The translations under genes and the position numbers were made by a program. The notes beneath the pieces are model-generated. The model was given only the letters and a program-made list of their open reading frames with translations, was not told the origin of the DNA and made no database searches. From Mesorhizobium sp. B2-4-15 (GTDB taxonomy: Bacteria > Pseudomonadota > Alphaproteobacteria > Rhizobiales > Rhizobiaceae): 64,000 bases of DNA. Location: assembly GCF_006658505.1 (NCBI RefSeq), contig NZ_VFUZ01000006.1, positions 207,423-271,422 of the forward strand, given 5' to 3'. Shown in pieces: positions 18,549 through 27,658 of this stretch. Numbering within the stretch: the first letter of the stretch is position 1; every line of letters begins with the position of its first letter.

Positions 18549-19636
18549 GGATGGAGCGGCCACGCGTCCTCGCTCTGCCAGGAAATTCCAACGTCGCCGC
18601 CGATGGCGAGTTCCATTCCTTTCGCCGCGCTAAGACATTTGACGTTGAGCACGGCCGCCGGATCCGAGTGAGACTCGACCTTGATGACGGAGATGGGACC
18701 GGTGAATTCCACGCTGACGACACGGCCCTTCAGGGGGGCGGCGTCCGCCGCGACGAGGGTCACGTTTTCGGGTCGCACTGCAATACACAGCGGGTCTTTC
18801 ACTGTTGCCCACAACGTTTCGGGCGCTTGCACCCGACAGGTGCCGAACGGTGTCTCCACGACCACCCATTTCTCCGAAACCTCTGCCGCGGTTCCGCGAA
18901 TAAGATTGTTGTCGCCGAAGAAGGTGGCCACCAGCAGATTGTCAGGCTGGTAGTACATCTGACGAGGCGTTGCGGTCTGGCAGATAACGCCTCGGTCGAC
19001 GATCACGATCCGGTCCGCCATGGTGATCGCCTCTTCCTGGTCATGCGTGATGAACAGGAAGGACGTCTTTATCTCGCGTTGCAGATCCTTGAGGAATGTC
19101 TGCATCTGGCGACGCAATGAGGCATCGAGCGCCGCGAGCGGCTCGTCGAGCAGGATCAGCCGAGGTTTGCAGATGATGGCGCGTGCAAGGGCGACACGCT
19201 GGCGCTGCCCACCGGAAAGCTGGGCTGGATAGCGGTCGGCAAACCCTTTCAATTCCACCAGGCTCAGCGCATTTGCCGCTTCTGCCGTGATTTGTGCGCT
19301 GGCGACGCCACGAACGCGAAGGCCGAAGCCGACATTGTCGGCCACCGTCATATGCGGGAACAAGGCGTAGTCCTGGAAGACCGTATTGAACGGACGTTTG
19401 TTGATCGGCACACCGTTGAGGCTCATGCCATCAAACTCGATTTCGCCGGAACTCGGCTGCGTAAAGCCGCCGATCATGCGCAGAATGGTCGTTTTTCCCG
19501 ATCCGCTCGGGCCGAGGACGACGACGAATTCGTCGTTGCCGATATCGAGATCGATGCCGTCCAGCACCTTGATTGCGCCATAGGTCTTGACGATTTTTCG
19601 TAACTTGACCAGCGAGCTTGCCATATTTCTCGTCAT
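18545..19636 (-). CDS. Spermidine/putrescine-type ABC ATPase (PotA-like)
   Basis: 363 residues. Walker A GPSGSGKTT, Q-loop FQDYALFPHM, signature LSGGQRQRVALARA, Walker B LILLDEPLAALD and H-loop ITHDQEEA, followed by a C-terminal TOBE regulatory domain (about residues 280-360). Energises the importer encoded by the neighbouring permeases. A 268-bp gap separates it from the binding-protein gene. Confidence 0.92.
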   Translation of the reverse strand: MTRNMASSLVKLRKIVKTYGAIKVLDGIDLDIGNDEFVVVLGPSGSGKTTILRMIGGFTQPSSGEIEFDGMSLNGVPINKRPFNTVFQDYALFPHMTVADNVGFGLRVRGVASAQITAEAANALSLVELKGFADRYPAQLSGGQRQRVALARAIICKPRLILLDEPLAALDASLRRQMQTFLKDLQREIKTSFLFITHDQEEAITMADRIVIVDRGVICQTATPRQMYYQPDNLLVATFFGDNNLIRGTAAEVSEKWVVVETPFGTCRVQAPETLWATVKDPLCIAVRPENVTLVAADAAPLKGRVVSVEFTGPISVIKVESHSDPAAVLNVKCLSAAKGMELAIGGDVGISWQSEDAWPLHP

Positions 19637-19904
19637 TCCTGTCAGGAAACCTTTGTCGATGTCGCGGAATCAGGCTGTGTAAACCGCCGGTCGGATGCAG
19701 AATTTTTGTCATTTCCGACCAGCCAAGACCGAGAAACGCGGATTCGTGGCTACCGATTTCTGGATCGACGCCATCCGGCACTTTGCTCAATCCATAAGCC
19801 TTGACGGTCGCCCGGCGAACCGTCGGCGGCTCTCGCCAGCCTCGCTGGAGAAATCGGGTGTCCCGGAAATCGAAACCATCGGTTCCCGGGGCATCGATTT
19901 CAGA

Positions 19905-20936
19905 CTACGGCGTGGCCTTGATCTCGTTCCAGAGATCGCTGCGGCGTGTTGGGTCTTCGATCGACTGGACCCAGAATATTTTGTCGTTGGGCGTGATGGC
20001 GCCGGTGTCGAAACCGGTGGTGCCGAAGTTGGTCCGCCTAGCCAGGGCCTTGGAGATTTCCTTCTTGAGCGCGAAGTTGATCCACTTCATGGCGAGATCG
20101 TACTTGGCGCCTTTAGCCCCGACGGTCACCGCCATCGAGTCGAGCCAAGTCGGCGTGCCCTCCTTGGGAATCACGGCTTCGACCTTCGCGCCGGCCTTGC
20201 GCAAGGCGTTGATCTGCGAGGGTCCGTACGCCGCCATCATGACGGCGATTTCGTTGCTCTGCCAAAGCTGCACGACCTCTTCAGGATATTGGTAGTAGCT
20301 CAGAAGCTGATGCTGAAGGTCGATCAGCTTCGTCTTGCAACGCTGCAACTCGTCCTCCGACAGTTGGAAGGGGTCCTTCGCTCCGTCCAAAATTGCAGCA
20401 ATTGTGAAATTGTATTCGTAGCTGTCGTGCGTCAGCACCTTCCCTTTGTATTTGGGATCCCAGAGGGAGCTCCACGACGTCGGGGCTTCACTTACAAGAT
20501 CGGGATTGTAGGCCAGGAGATACGGCGCATACACATAAGGCATCATGAAGACTTTGCCGTTCCGCATGACGCCAGGAATCTTGGCCAGATCGCGGAACTG
20601 CTCCAGAACTTCCTTTTGGTTCGGTACCATGTTCAGATCGATCGGAGCCAGAAGGTTAGCGTCGATGTAGCGTTGCAACTGGCCAGTATTGGTCGTTATG
20701 ATATCGGCATCCGCTCCGTTGGAACCCCTTACCTTGGCCCAGATTTCCGCGTCGTCACCTACGAATGTGACTTGAACGTCGGCGTTGTAGGCAGCCTCGA
20801 ACTCCTCGACCCAATCGTCATCTGCGTAGCCCTGCCAGGTGACAATCCTCAGCGTTTCAGATTGTGCCAGACCCGTTGACGTACCGAGCCCGGCAAGCAC
20901 TGCCAGTCCGGTTAATAATTTACGCATTCTGCCCAT
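19905..20936 (-). CDS. PotD-like periplasmic binding protein
   Basis: 343 residues with a signal peptide (MRKLLTGLAVLAGLGTSTGLAQ) and the PotD/PotF fold: LRIVTWQGYADDDWVEEFEA, ADIITTNTGQLQRYIDANLL and PYVYAPYLLAYNPDLV. ATG 20936 follows GGGGAAC. First gene of a four-gene importer, divergent from the frameshifted Gfo/Idh/MocA gene; paired palindromes between them are likely operators. Ligand unknown. Confidence 0.88.
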   Translation of the reverse strand: MGRMRKLLTGLAVLAGLGTSTGLAQSETLRIVTWQGYADDDWVEEFEAAYNADVQVTFVGDDAEIWAKVRGSNGADADIITTNTGQLQRYIDANLLAPIDLNMVPNQKEVLEQFRDLAKIPGVMRNGKVFMMPYVYAPYLLAYNPDLVSEAPTSWSSLWDPKYKGKVLTHDSYEYNFTIAAILDGAKDPFQLSEDELQRCKTKLIDLQHQLLSYYQYPEEVVQLWQSNEIAVMMAAYGPSQINALRKAGAKVEAVIPKEGTPTWLDSMAVTVGAKGAKYDLAMKWINFALKKEISKALARRTNFGTTGFDTGAITPNDKIFWVQSIEDPTRRSDLWNEIKATP

Positions 20937-21012
20937 TTTGTTCCCCTTTTTTAGCTTGGATCGGCCATCCCATCAACTTTCCATTGAAACGATCAGCACC
21001 CCAGATCTAAAA

Positions 21013-21048
21013 ACATATTGCTTATATGTCAACGATGTTGTTAACATC
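21013..21048. promoter_or_regulatory. Two adjacent palindromes in a divergent promoter
   Basis: ACATAT-TGCTT-ATATGT (21013-21029) is followed after four bases by GATGTT-GTT-AACATC (21034-21048). Both are perfect inverted repeats. They lie between the potD-like gene (minus) and the Gfo/Idh/MocA gene (plus), so they are good candidates for binding sites of the IclR regulator at 22624 or a lost GntR-type regulator. Confidence 0.65.
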
Positions 21049-21118
21049 AGAAACGCGTGGTTAGTCGAGCGCCAGCGTAGGCAGGCTCGGAAAGTCGACG
21101 GCGAACAGGATTGGGTTC

Positions 21119-22241
21119 ATGGCGATCGGAATTGGAATTGTTGGCACCGGCCTTGTGGCAGAGCTACACATGCCTGCTATCGCAGCAGTGGAAGGGGTTC
21201 GCGCCGTAGCAGTGGCCGACATTGCCGCAGATCGCGCGAAGGATTTTGCTGCTCGATACAATTTGCCGGCTCATTACGCGGATCTTCGCAGCTTCCTGGC
21301 TGACCCCCAGATCGACGCTGTGATTGTAGGCACACCCAACCGCTATCACACCGAGGTCGCCATTGAGGCGGCGGCCATGGGCAAACACATCCTCTGCGAA
21401 AAGCCGATCACTCACGATCTTGTATCAGGCGCTCACATCATCGAGGCATGCGCCAAGGCGGGCGGTCAGCTGCATATCGGCTTTAACCAGCGCTACGCCA
21501 ATACTGTCACGGCAGCCCGCAACATTATTCAAAGTGGTTTGATCGGGGAGATAAAGTCTTTCCGGTCCGTCTTTTCGGAGAAATGGGATGAGTGGGTCGA
21601 CATCGACAACTTCCGATACGATCGAAAGTTGTCAGGTGGTGATGGATCTTACAATCCATCGTATAGACCTGATCAGATACATGCTGAGCCGGGATTTCAC
21701 CGCGGTCTGCGCCACGCTTCAACACAGTGCGATGCCTGTACCGTTGGATGACAATATACATGTGATAGCCGAGATGGGCGATGGCGTAGCCGGCGTCATT
21801 TCCTCAGAACGGTTCTGCCCTGTGCCCGGCGACCTGACGGAGTTCTACGGAACCGAAGGCTCTCTGCATTTGATTGAAGAGGCAACAACCGTTTCGTCGC
21901 CGACACCCCTAGCGGTCTTCGTTAACCGGCGATTCGACGATTTGCCGGCGGACATCAGAGCAGCTTGGTATCCTCGTTCGAAGCCCCGCAGGATGAGCGG
22001 TGGTGGCTTTGATGGATGGATCGCGCTCTCGCCCCCGCGCAATGACCCGTACGCTACGCAGATTGAGGTATTCGCCGACCTTATTTCCGGCCGCAAGCCG
22101 CGGTTACCCTCCGCTAGTGGTTTGGATGGTCTCAGGGCCAATGAGTTCGTTCTTGCTTCACATATGTCGATGATTGAAAGGCGATGGGTGGACCTTCCTC
22201 TGTCTCCAAAGTCTGAATGGATAGTCCCGTCGTTTGAATGA
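21119..22241 (+). pseudogene. Gfo/Idh/MocA oxidoreductase, frameshifted
   Basis: The first part (to about 21640) has the Rossmann start GIVGTGLVAELHMPAI and the motif CEKPITHD. The second part continues in another frame with MDLTIHRIDLIRYMLSRDF through WVDLPLSPKSEWIVP. At the junction the intact paralogue at 38031-39164 reads SGGASMMDITIH; here SGG is followed one base later by ATGGAT, consistent with loss of about eight bases. Both halves are otherwise well preserved, so the event looks recent, or it is a sequencing error. The intact product would be an NAD(P)-dependent sugar or polyol dehydrogenase. Confidence 0.8.
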
Positions 22242-22554
22242 AAAGCAAATCACCAAGTTTCCGCACGATTTTCCAGCCAATCGACAAGCTGCCTTGGTTG
22301 CCTTCCGGCAAATCGCCTTGCCGGCAATCCGCACCAAAACGGCTGAGAGCGGCTCATTCTTCGAAGCTGATCCTCCGAATCTGGACATGCCGACCGAGTT
22401 CGCCCCTCTCTCGCGGAGGATGCTGATTATCTCGCGGGCCGAACAAAACGGAAAGCCATTTGCCCTTGTCGACGTTGCTATAGTGGATTACAATTTTGAC
22501 AGTATGCGAACGATTTTGCTAGGTCGCGCTGGAGCGGACCGCGCGGCGACATGA
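22234..22554 (+). CDS. Uncertain short ORF, possible GntR/UTRA-domain remnant
   Basis: 106 codons from a TTG that overlaps the previous gene. The C-terminal part (MLIISRAEQNGKPFALVDVA) weakly resembles the effector domain of HutC/GntR-type regulators, but there is no DNA-binding domain and no good ribosome binding site. Either a remnant of a regulator or chance. Low confidence. Confidence 0.2.
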   Translation: MNEKQITKFPHDFPANRQAALVAFRQIALPAIRTKTAESGSFFEADPPNLDMPTEFAPLSRRMLIISRAEQNGKPFALVDVAIVDYNFDSMRTILLGRAGADRAAT

Positions 22555-22623
22555 GTTGGTTAAGGGTCAAGCGCAAAGCGCCTCGATTTCAATGCCTTCA
22601 AACCCGAGATTTGGCGAGTAAAA

Positions 22624-23454
22624 ATGGAAGATATCAAAGGCAAAATTCTCGAGCAAAGTCTCGCAGAGAGCATCGATCTTGTCGATGGGAGTGACCAGCC
22701 CGGCATCAAGACCTTGGACAAGGGCCTGAGGATTCTTGACTTTTTTGCCTCCAAGCAGCGCAGCTTCGGTGTCAGTGATATTGCCCGGGAGTTCAGCATG
22801 GACAAGGGATCGGCCTACCGGTTCCTGACCACGCTTGAACGAAGTGGCGTCCTCAGCCAGGATTTCCAGACCAAAAAATACGGATTGGGCACCAAGTTCC
22901 TTGTATGGGCTTCGCGTGCGGGTCCCATGACCACGGTTGTCCGGGTTTCCCGGCCCTATCTGGAAGAGTTGGCCCAAGTGACCGGGCTGGAAGCACATCT
23001 GGCGTTGATGTCCCACCAAAGCGCCGTGTTGGTCGATACAGCTTCCCCGGATACGCCCATGTCCATCCGGAGTCTGGTCGGGCTTGAAGAGCCGCTTCAC
23101 TCAACGGCCCTGGGTAAAGCAATCCTGGCGTTTCAGCCCGAAGCCAAACGTAACGAGTTGATAAAAAGCATTCCGATGCGCGCTGCGACATCGAATACGA
23201 TTACCGATCGGGCCAAGCTCGCCGAAGCTGTAGAGGAGATTCGACGGACTGGGATTGCGACCGATTTCGGCGAGTTTATCGAAGTCCTGACCTGTTTCGC
23301 AGCGCCGGTTTTCGATGCGGATGAGAGTGTCTTCGCGGCAATGGGCGTATCCGTCATATCGGGCACGCTAACCGAGAAGGATGAGCGCGCGCTGCACAAA
23401 CAGATCCTGACGGTAACCGACCGCCTGACCAAGCATCTGAATCCCGGACGCTGA
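22624..23454 (+). CDS. IclR-family transcriptional regulator
   Basis: 276 residues. A non-conserved leader, then the IclR winged helix (GIKTLDKGLRILDFFASKQR, FGVSDIAREFSMDKGSAYRF) and a C-terminal GAF-like effector domain containing EEPLHSTALGKAILAF and the signature EFIEVLTCFAAPVFD. IclR regulators in this setting usually control nearby sugar-acid or opine catabolic genes, so the surrounding importer and dehydrogenase operons are likely targets. Confidence 0.9.
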   Translation: MEDIKGKILEQSLAESIDLVDGSDQPGIKTLDKGLRILDFFASKQRSFGVSDIAREFSMDKGSAYRFLTTLERSGVLSQDFQTKKYGLGTKFLVWASRAGPMTTVVRVSRPYLEELAQVTGLEAHLALMSHQSAVLVDTASPDTPMSIRSLVGLEEPLHSTALGKAILAFQPEAKRNELIKSIPMRAATSNTITDRAKLAEAVEEIRRTGIATDFGEFIEVLTCFAAPVFDADESVFAAMGVSVISGTLTEKDERALHKQILTVTDRLTKHLNPGR

Positions 23455-23939
23455 TCCGCCGGCTCCCGTCGGCCACGAAAGATTCCCACGCTCGGAATTT
23501 CCCCACTACCGTGGCCCCCCGGGTTTTGCCGCTGGATGAAATCCATGGTCGCCTGAAGTCCAGCCGCAGCGGCGAAACTATCGAGAGCCTGGGCCAGCCT
23601 ATATCCGGCATGCTGCGCGGCGGTAGTCCGTCGGCTTGGGACATTGCCCAAGATCTGCGCGGTCGACTGGAAACCTGCCACAATCTGATTGGGAAAGATC
23701 GCGCCGCTTGCTTGCACCGCGATGCGGCGACCTGTCTCGGGTCGGCATATCCTCAATTCGATTGACATATATGAAACACTTGTGCCAGCATTGAAAACGC
23801 TGAGCAGCCCGCGTGCGGTTCGGTAAAGAAGAACAATACTGGCAAATACCGCTTCTCGGTGCCCGGCATCTCGCTCGTCAGAAGCGGGCCGAGGCTTCGA
23901 CGGAGAGCCAGACGGACCGACGAGCAATGGGAGACACCA
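23455..23939. other. Intergenic region before the dipeptide-type binding protein
   Basis: 485 bp with no recognisable gene on either strand. Near 23764 there is GACATATATG, similar to half of the palindrome at 21013. A GGGAG motif just before 23940 serves the downstream gene. Confidence 0.4.
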
Positions 23940-25547
23940 ATGACTGACCGCCAAGACGACGTTTTGATGAAGAAACTGTCGGATGCAGCCCGCACCGGAA
24001 CGATCTCGCGCCGCTCGTTTTTGTACCACGCGATGGCCGCGGGGCTGACGGCGACGACAGCGACGGGCGTGTGGACGCGTTCTGCTCGTGCTGAGCCGAA
24101 GCGGGGAGGCACATTCCGCGTCGCCTCGCATGACGGCAGCACCTCGGACTCCCATGACCCGGGAGCATATCTCAATTTTTCGGTCTATTTGCTGGCCAAC
24201 GCGCACCGCTCCTACATCACGGCGATCGAATCCGACTCCTCACTAGGGCCGGACATCGCCAAGGAATGGAGCGCTACGCCCGATGCAAAGGAGTGGAGCT
24301 TCCAGCTCGACCGGCGCGCTGTTTTCCATAGCGGCAAGAAGGTGGTCGCCGACGACGTAATCGCTTCCCTGAACCATCACCGCGGCGAAAAATCCACTTC
24401 GGCGGCAAAATCATTGCTCGCGGGCGTGAAGGACGTCGTCAAGAACGACGACTACTCCATCACCATCAAAATGGAATCGGGCACGGCGGATCTTCCGTGG
24501 CTCTTGACGGACGTCCATCTAGCGATCTGCCCTGCCAACAGTGACGGCACCTTGAACTGGCAATCCGGTGACGGTTCTGGCCCCTACAAGCTGGTCACCG
24601 GCGAGTTCGGCCGCGGTTTCGAGTTGCAAAGGCACGACGGCTGGCATCTCCAGGGCGCTCATTTCGACGCGGTGCAGATCGTCGTCATCAACGATCCGAA
24701 TGCCCGCCAGACGGCGCTCATCGCAAACGAAGTCGATGCCGTGACGCAGCTTGAGCTGAAGACCCTAGCCCTGCTGGGGCAGGATCCGAGCATCAAGGTC
24801 CTCAATCTCCCATCGGGCACGGCGATCACCATGCCCATGCACACAAACGTCGCGCCGTTCGACAATGTCGATGTCCGCAACGCCATGAAACTGGCGATCA
24901 ATCGCAAGGACATGATCGAGAAGATCACCTTCGGAGCGGCTTCGCCCGGCAATGATTTCCACCATTCGCCAGAGATGCCATATTTTCCGAAAGGCATCCC
25001 CCAGCGTGAATACGATCCGGACCAGGCACGCACATTGCTGAAAAAGGCTGGCCTCGACCGGCTGAAAGTGGACCTCAGCACCGCCGACAGCGTCACCTCC
25101 GGGGCAGTAGACCTGGCTGTCCTGTTTGCGGAACATGCCAAGGCCGCGGGCATCGAAGTCAATGTGGTGCGCGAACCCAACGATCGCTACTGGTCGGATG
25201 TCTGGTTGAAGAAGCCGTTCTGCATCGCGCAGTGGGGCGCGCGCCCGACGCCCGACCTCATGTACAGCACGGCCTACAAGGACGATGCCGCGTGGAATGA
25301 ATCGAAATGGAACAACCCACGCTTCAATGAACTCCTGCTGAAGGCGCGAGCAGAGCTCAACGACAGCCTGCGGGCCGAAATGTATCGCGAAATGGCAATG
25401 ATTTCGCGCGACGACGGCGGAACTATCCTGCCGATGTTCCTGAACCTGGTGTTTGCCTCCAGGTCGAACGTCATGCAGCCCGAAAAGATCGCCACCAACT
25501 GGGCGCTCGATGGTGCGCGCGGTACCAGCCGGTGGTGGTTCGAGTAG
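23940..25547 (+). CDS. Dipeptide/oligopeptide-type ABC binding protein, Tat-exported
   Basis: 535 residues from ATG 23940, preceded by GGGAG. The N-terminus has a twin-arginine signal (SRRSFLYHAMAAGL) and a probable AxA cleavage site. The mature part has the SBP family 5 pattern: LGPDIAKEWSATPDAKEWSF, QLDRRAVFHSGKKVVADDVI and DVRNAMKLAINRKDMIE. Such proteins bind peptides but also opines, sugars or glycosides. Its permeases and ATPase are at 26702-30371, separated by a terminator and a divergent SDR gene. Confidence 0.88.
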   Translation: MTDRQDDVLMKKLSDAARTGTISRRSFLYHAMAAGLTATTATGVWTRSARAEPKRGGTFRVASHDGSTSDSHDPGAYLNFSVYLLANAHRSYITAIESDSSLGPDIAKEWSATPDAKEWSFQLDRRAVFHSGKKVVADDVIASLNHHRGEKSTSAAKSLLAGVKDVVKNDDYSITIKMESGTADLPWLLTDVHLAICPANSDGTLNWQSGDGSGPYKLVTGEFGRGFELQRHDGWHLQGAHFDAVQIVVINDPNARQTALIANEVDAVTQLELKTLALLGQDPSIKVLNLPSGTAITMPMHTNVAPFDNVDVRNAMKLAINRKDMIEKITFGAASPGNDFHHSPEMPYFPKGIPQREYDPDQARTLLKKAGLDRLKVDLSTADSVTSGAVDLAVLFAEHAKAAGIEVNVVREPNDRYWSDVWLKKPFCIAQWGARPTPDLMYSTAYKDDAAWNESKWNNPRFNELLLKARAELNDSLRAEMYREMAMISRDDGGTILPMFLNLVFASRSNVMQPEKIATNWALDGARGTSRWWFE

Positions 25548-25578
25548 CCAAGCCACACTCCCATCCTCCCCAACTTCC

Positions 25579-25611
25579 GGGCGGCAGAACAAGTCTGCCG
25601 CCCGTTTCATT
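25579..25611 (+). terminator. Rho-independent-type terminator
   Basis: GGGCGGCAGA-ACAAG-TCTGCCGCCC: a perfect 10-bp stem with a 5-base loop, followed by GTTTCATT. It lies between the convergent binding-protein and SDR genes and can serve both. Confidence 0.8.
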
Positions 25612-25639
25612 GTGCAGGTGAATAACCTGCCGCCCGGCG

Positions 25640-26359
25640 TCAGATTTGGGGAAAAGCCGTCCGCGACAAGCCGCCATCCACCAGGAGATTCTGGCCGGTC
25701 ATGTAGCTGTTTGCGCTGCTGGCCAGCCAGGCGACGATCTCGGCGATCTCCTCGGGCCTGCCATACCGGCCCAACGGGATGGTCTCGGCGTCTTTGGCGA
25801 TACGTTCTTCGGCAAATCCCTTCGCCACGGCGTCCGTCAGGATGTAGCCCGGCGCCACCGCATTGACCAGAATTCCGTGTGGTGCGAGTTCCGGGGCAAG
25901 GGATGCCGTCATCCCATCCAATCCGAATTTGGAGGCGCAATAGGCCGCGTCCTGGCGCTGGGCGCGTACGGACCATAGCGATGTGATGTTCACAATACGG
26001 CCCCATCCACGCTGTTTCATATACGGGATCACGGCCCGGCAAAGTGAAAAAGGCGCCTTGAGGTTGATCGTCATGAGCGCATCGAAATCCGCATCCGCGA
26101 ATTCATCGGTGGGTCCGAGGATATTCTTCCCGGCATTGTTGACCAGGATGTCTATCTCCAGCCCTGCTATCGTCTCGGCAAGCCGCGCCACATCTGCGGG
26201 CCGGGTAAGATCGGCAGCGAGCCCTGTCGCCCCATCCGGGACATTTTTGCAGGACACTTCCGTCGTGCCAGTGACGATGCATTCACAACCCGACTGCATC
26301 AGCCGTTGCGCAATCGCGCGGCCCATGCCCCGTGTGCCGGCGGTGACTAGTGCCTTCAT
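25640..26359 (-). CDS. Short-chain dehydrogenase/reductase
   Basis: 239 residues, a classical SDR: cofactor motif TAGTRGMG, NNAG (ILVNNAGKN), catalytic Ser in NITSLWSV, YCASK (YxxxK) and C-terminal LLVDGGLS. Probably oxidises a sugar alcohol or related hydroxyl substrate. It is divergent from the permease operon at 26702, sharing a 342-bp promoter region. Confidence 0.85.
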   Translation of the reverse strand: MKALVTAGTRGMGRAIAQRLMQSGCECIVTGTTEVSCKNVPDGATGLAADLTRPADVARLAETIAGLEIDILVNNAGKNILGPTDEFADADFDALMTINLKAPFSLCRAVIPYMKQRGWGRIVNITSLWSVRAQRQDAAYCASKFGLDGMTASLAPELAPHGILVNAVAPGYILTDAVAKGFAEERIAKDAETIPLGRYGRPEEIAEIVAWLASSANSYMTGQNLLVDGGLSRTAFPQI

Positions 26360-26701
26360 ACCATTCTACCTTCTGTCTGCAGGCTCGCGCGGGAGCCCTG
26401 GTTTTGAAAAACGGATCGATCTGGAGACGCAGTCCGCGGGCAGGCAGACGGGCGTGAATGCCAGGAAAATAGCATTTGCCATTTAACCATTTTTTGCGCA
26501 TTGTGAATGATGCGTTGTGATATTAGCAAAATACGAGGACATCGCAACAGATCGACCGCCGATGAAACGAGCCTAGGCAAGGGCGTCATAGAATTTCGAG
26601 GCACTCGATCCCGCCCTTGCGCAGTTGCAAGATAATGGGTGTCGCAACTGTGAAACAAACCAGCGAAACATGCGCCGCAGAGCGCACAACGGGAGCGATG
26701 G
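26360..26701. other. Divergent promoter region between SDR and importer operon
   Basis: No gene seen. It contains an AT-rich stretch near 26470-26540 with CGCATTGTGAATGATGCG (imperfect dyad) and ATATTAGCAAAAT. The latter resembles half of the GTTTGC-N6-GCAAAC palindrome at 30471. A GGGAG before 26702 serves the permease gene. Confidence 0.45.
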
Positions 26702-27658
26702 TTGACTGATATAGTTTCGCTGATCATAAAGCGGCTCGGCTTGGGTTTGTTGACGATGTTGGTCGTCTCAATTCTGATATTCTTTGCGGTCGAGCTCTTG
26801 CCGGGGGACTCAGCGCAAGCCGCCCTGGGTCAAATGGCGACCGGGGAAACCGTGGCCGCGATGCGAAAGCAGATGGGATTGGATGTTCCGGCTATCGTTC
26901 GCTACTTCTATTGGCTGCAAGACTTCGTCCACGGCGACTTCGGCACTTCGATGATCAGCCACACAAGTGTGGCCGGCGCGATCCTGGGCCGGTTCGCCAA
27001 TTCGTTCTTCCTGGCGGGTTTCGCTGCAATCATCGCCATTCCGCTGGCGGTCTCGCTGGGTGTCGCGGCCGCGCTGTTCCGCGACACGATCTTCGACAAG
27101 AGCGTTAACGTCACGTCCCTGACGGCCGTTTCCGCGCCGGAATTCCTGTTGGGATATATATTGGTCGTCATTTTCGCGGTTAAGCTCCGCTGGTTTCCGC
27201 CGATCTCCAACATCAGGGATGGCGCGGAGATCGGCGAACGCATCTTCCGCAGCTTTCTGCCGGCCATGACGCTTGTCCTGGTCGCTACAGCACACATGAT
27301 GAGGATGACTCGCGCCGCTATCATCAACGTTCTTGCCGGCCCCTATATCGAGATGGCCCGCCTGAAAGGGGTGCCGCCGTGGCGGGTGATTGTCCGGCAC
27401 GCGCTGCCAAATGCGTGGGCGCCGATCATCAATGTGGTGACCCTCAGTCTTGCCTACATGATAACCGGCGTCGTTCTGGTCGAGGTGGTCTTCGATTATC
27501 CGGGTATCGGCCAGCTTCTAGTGGACTCTGTGTCCAAGCGGGATTTTCCCATCGTGCAAGCTTGCTGCCTGATTTTCGCGGCGATCTTCATCCTGTTGAA
27601 CATTGCGGCGGATGTCGGCTCAATCCTGACAAACCCCCGTCTCAAGCGTCCCAAATGA
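26702..27658 (+). CDS. Dipeptide-type ABC permease (DppB-like)
   Basis: 318 residues with six membrane segments. Typical DppB features: LLPGDSAQAALGQMATGETV near the N-terminus and the EAA-type loop YIEMARLKGVPPWRVIVRHALPN. TTG 26702 is the only in-frame start that keeps the first helix and has GGGAG nearby. Overlaps the next gene by four bases (ATGA). Confidence 0.88.
   Translation: MTDIVSLIIKRLGLGLLTMLVVSILIFFAVELLPGDSAQAALGQMATGETVAAMRKQMGLDVPAIVRYFYWLQDFVHGDFGTSMISHTSVAGAILGRFANSFFLAGFAAIIAIPLAVSLGVAAALFRDTIFDKSVNVTSLTAVSAPEFLLGYILVVIFAVKLRWFPPISNIRDGAEIGERIFRSFLPAMTLVLVATAHMMRMTRAAIINVLAGPYIEMARLKGVPPWRVIVRHALPNAWAPIINVVTLSLAYMITGVVLVEVVFDYPGIGQLLVDSVSKRDFPIVQACCLIFAAIFILLNIAADVGSILTNPRLKRPK

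Noticed and set aside
16870..20936. Calling the Pot-type importers polyamine transporters
   Set aside because: Only the ABC family is clear; neighbours are carbon-compound dehydrogenases and an IclR regulator, so the substrate is left open.
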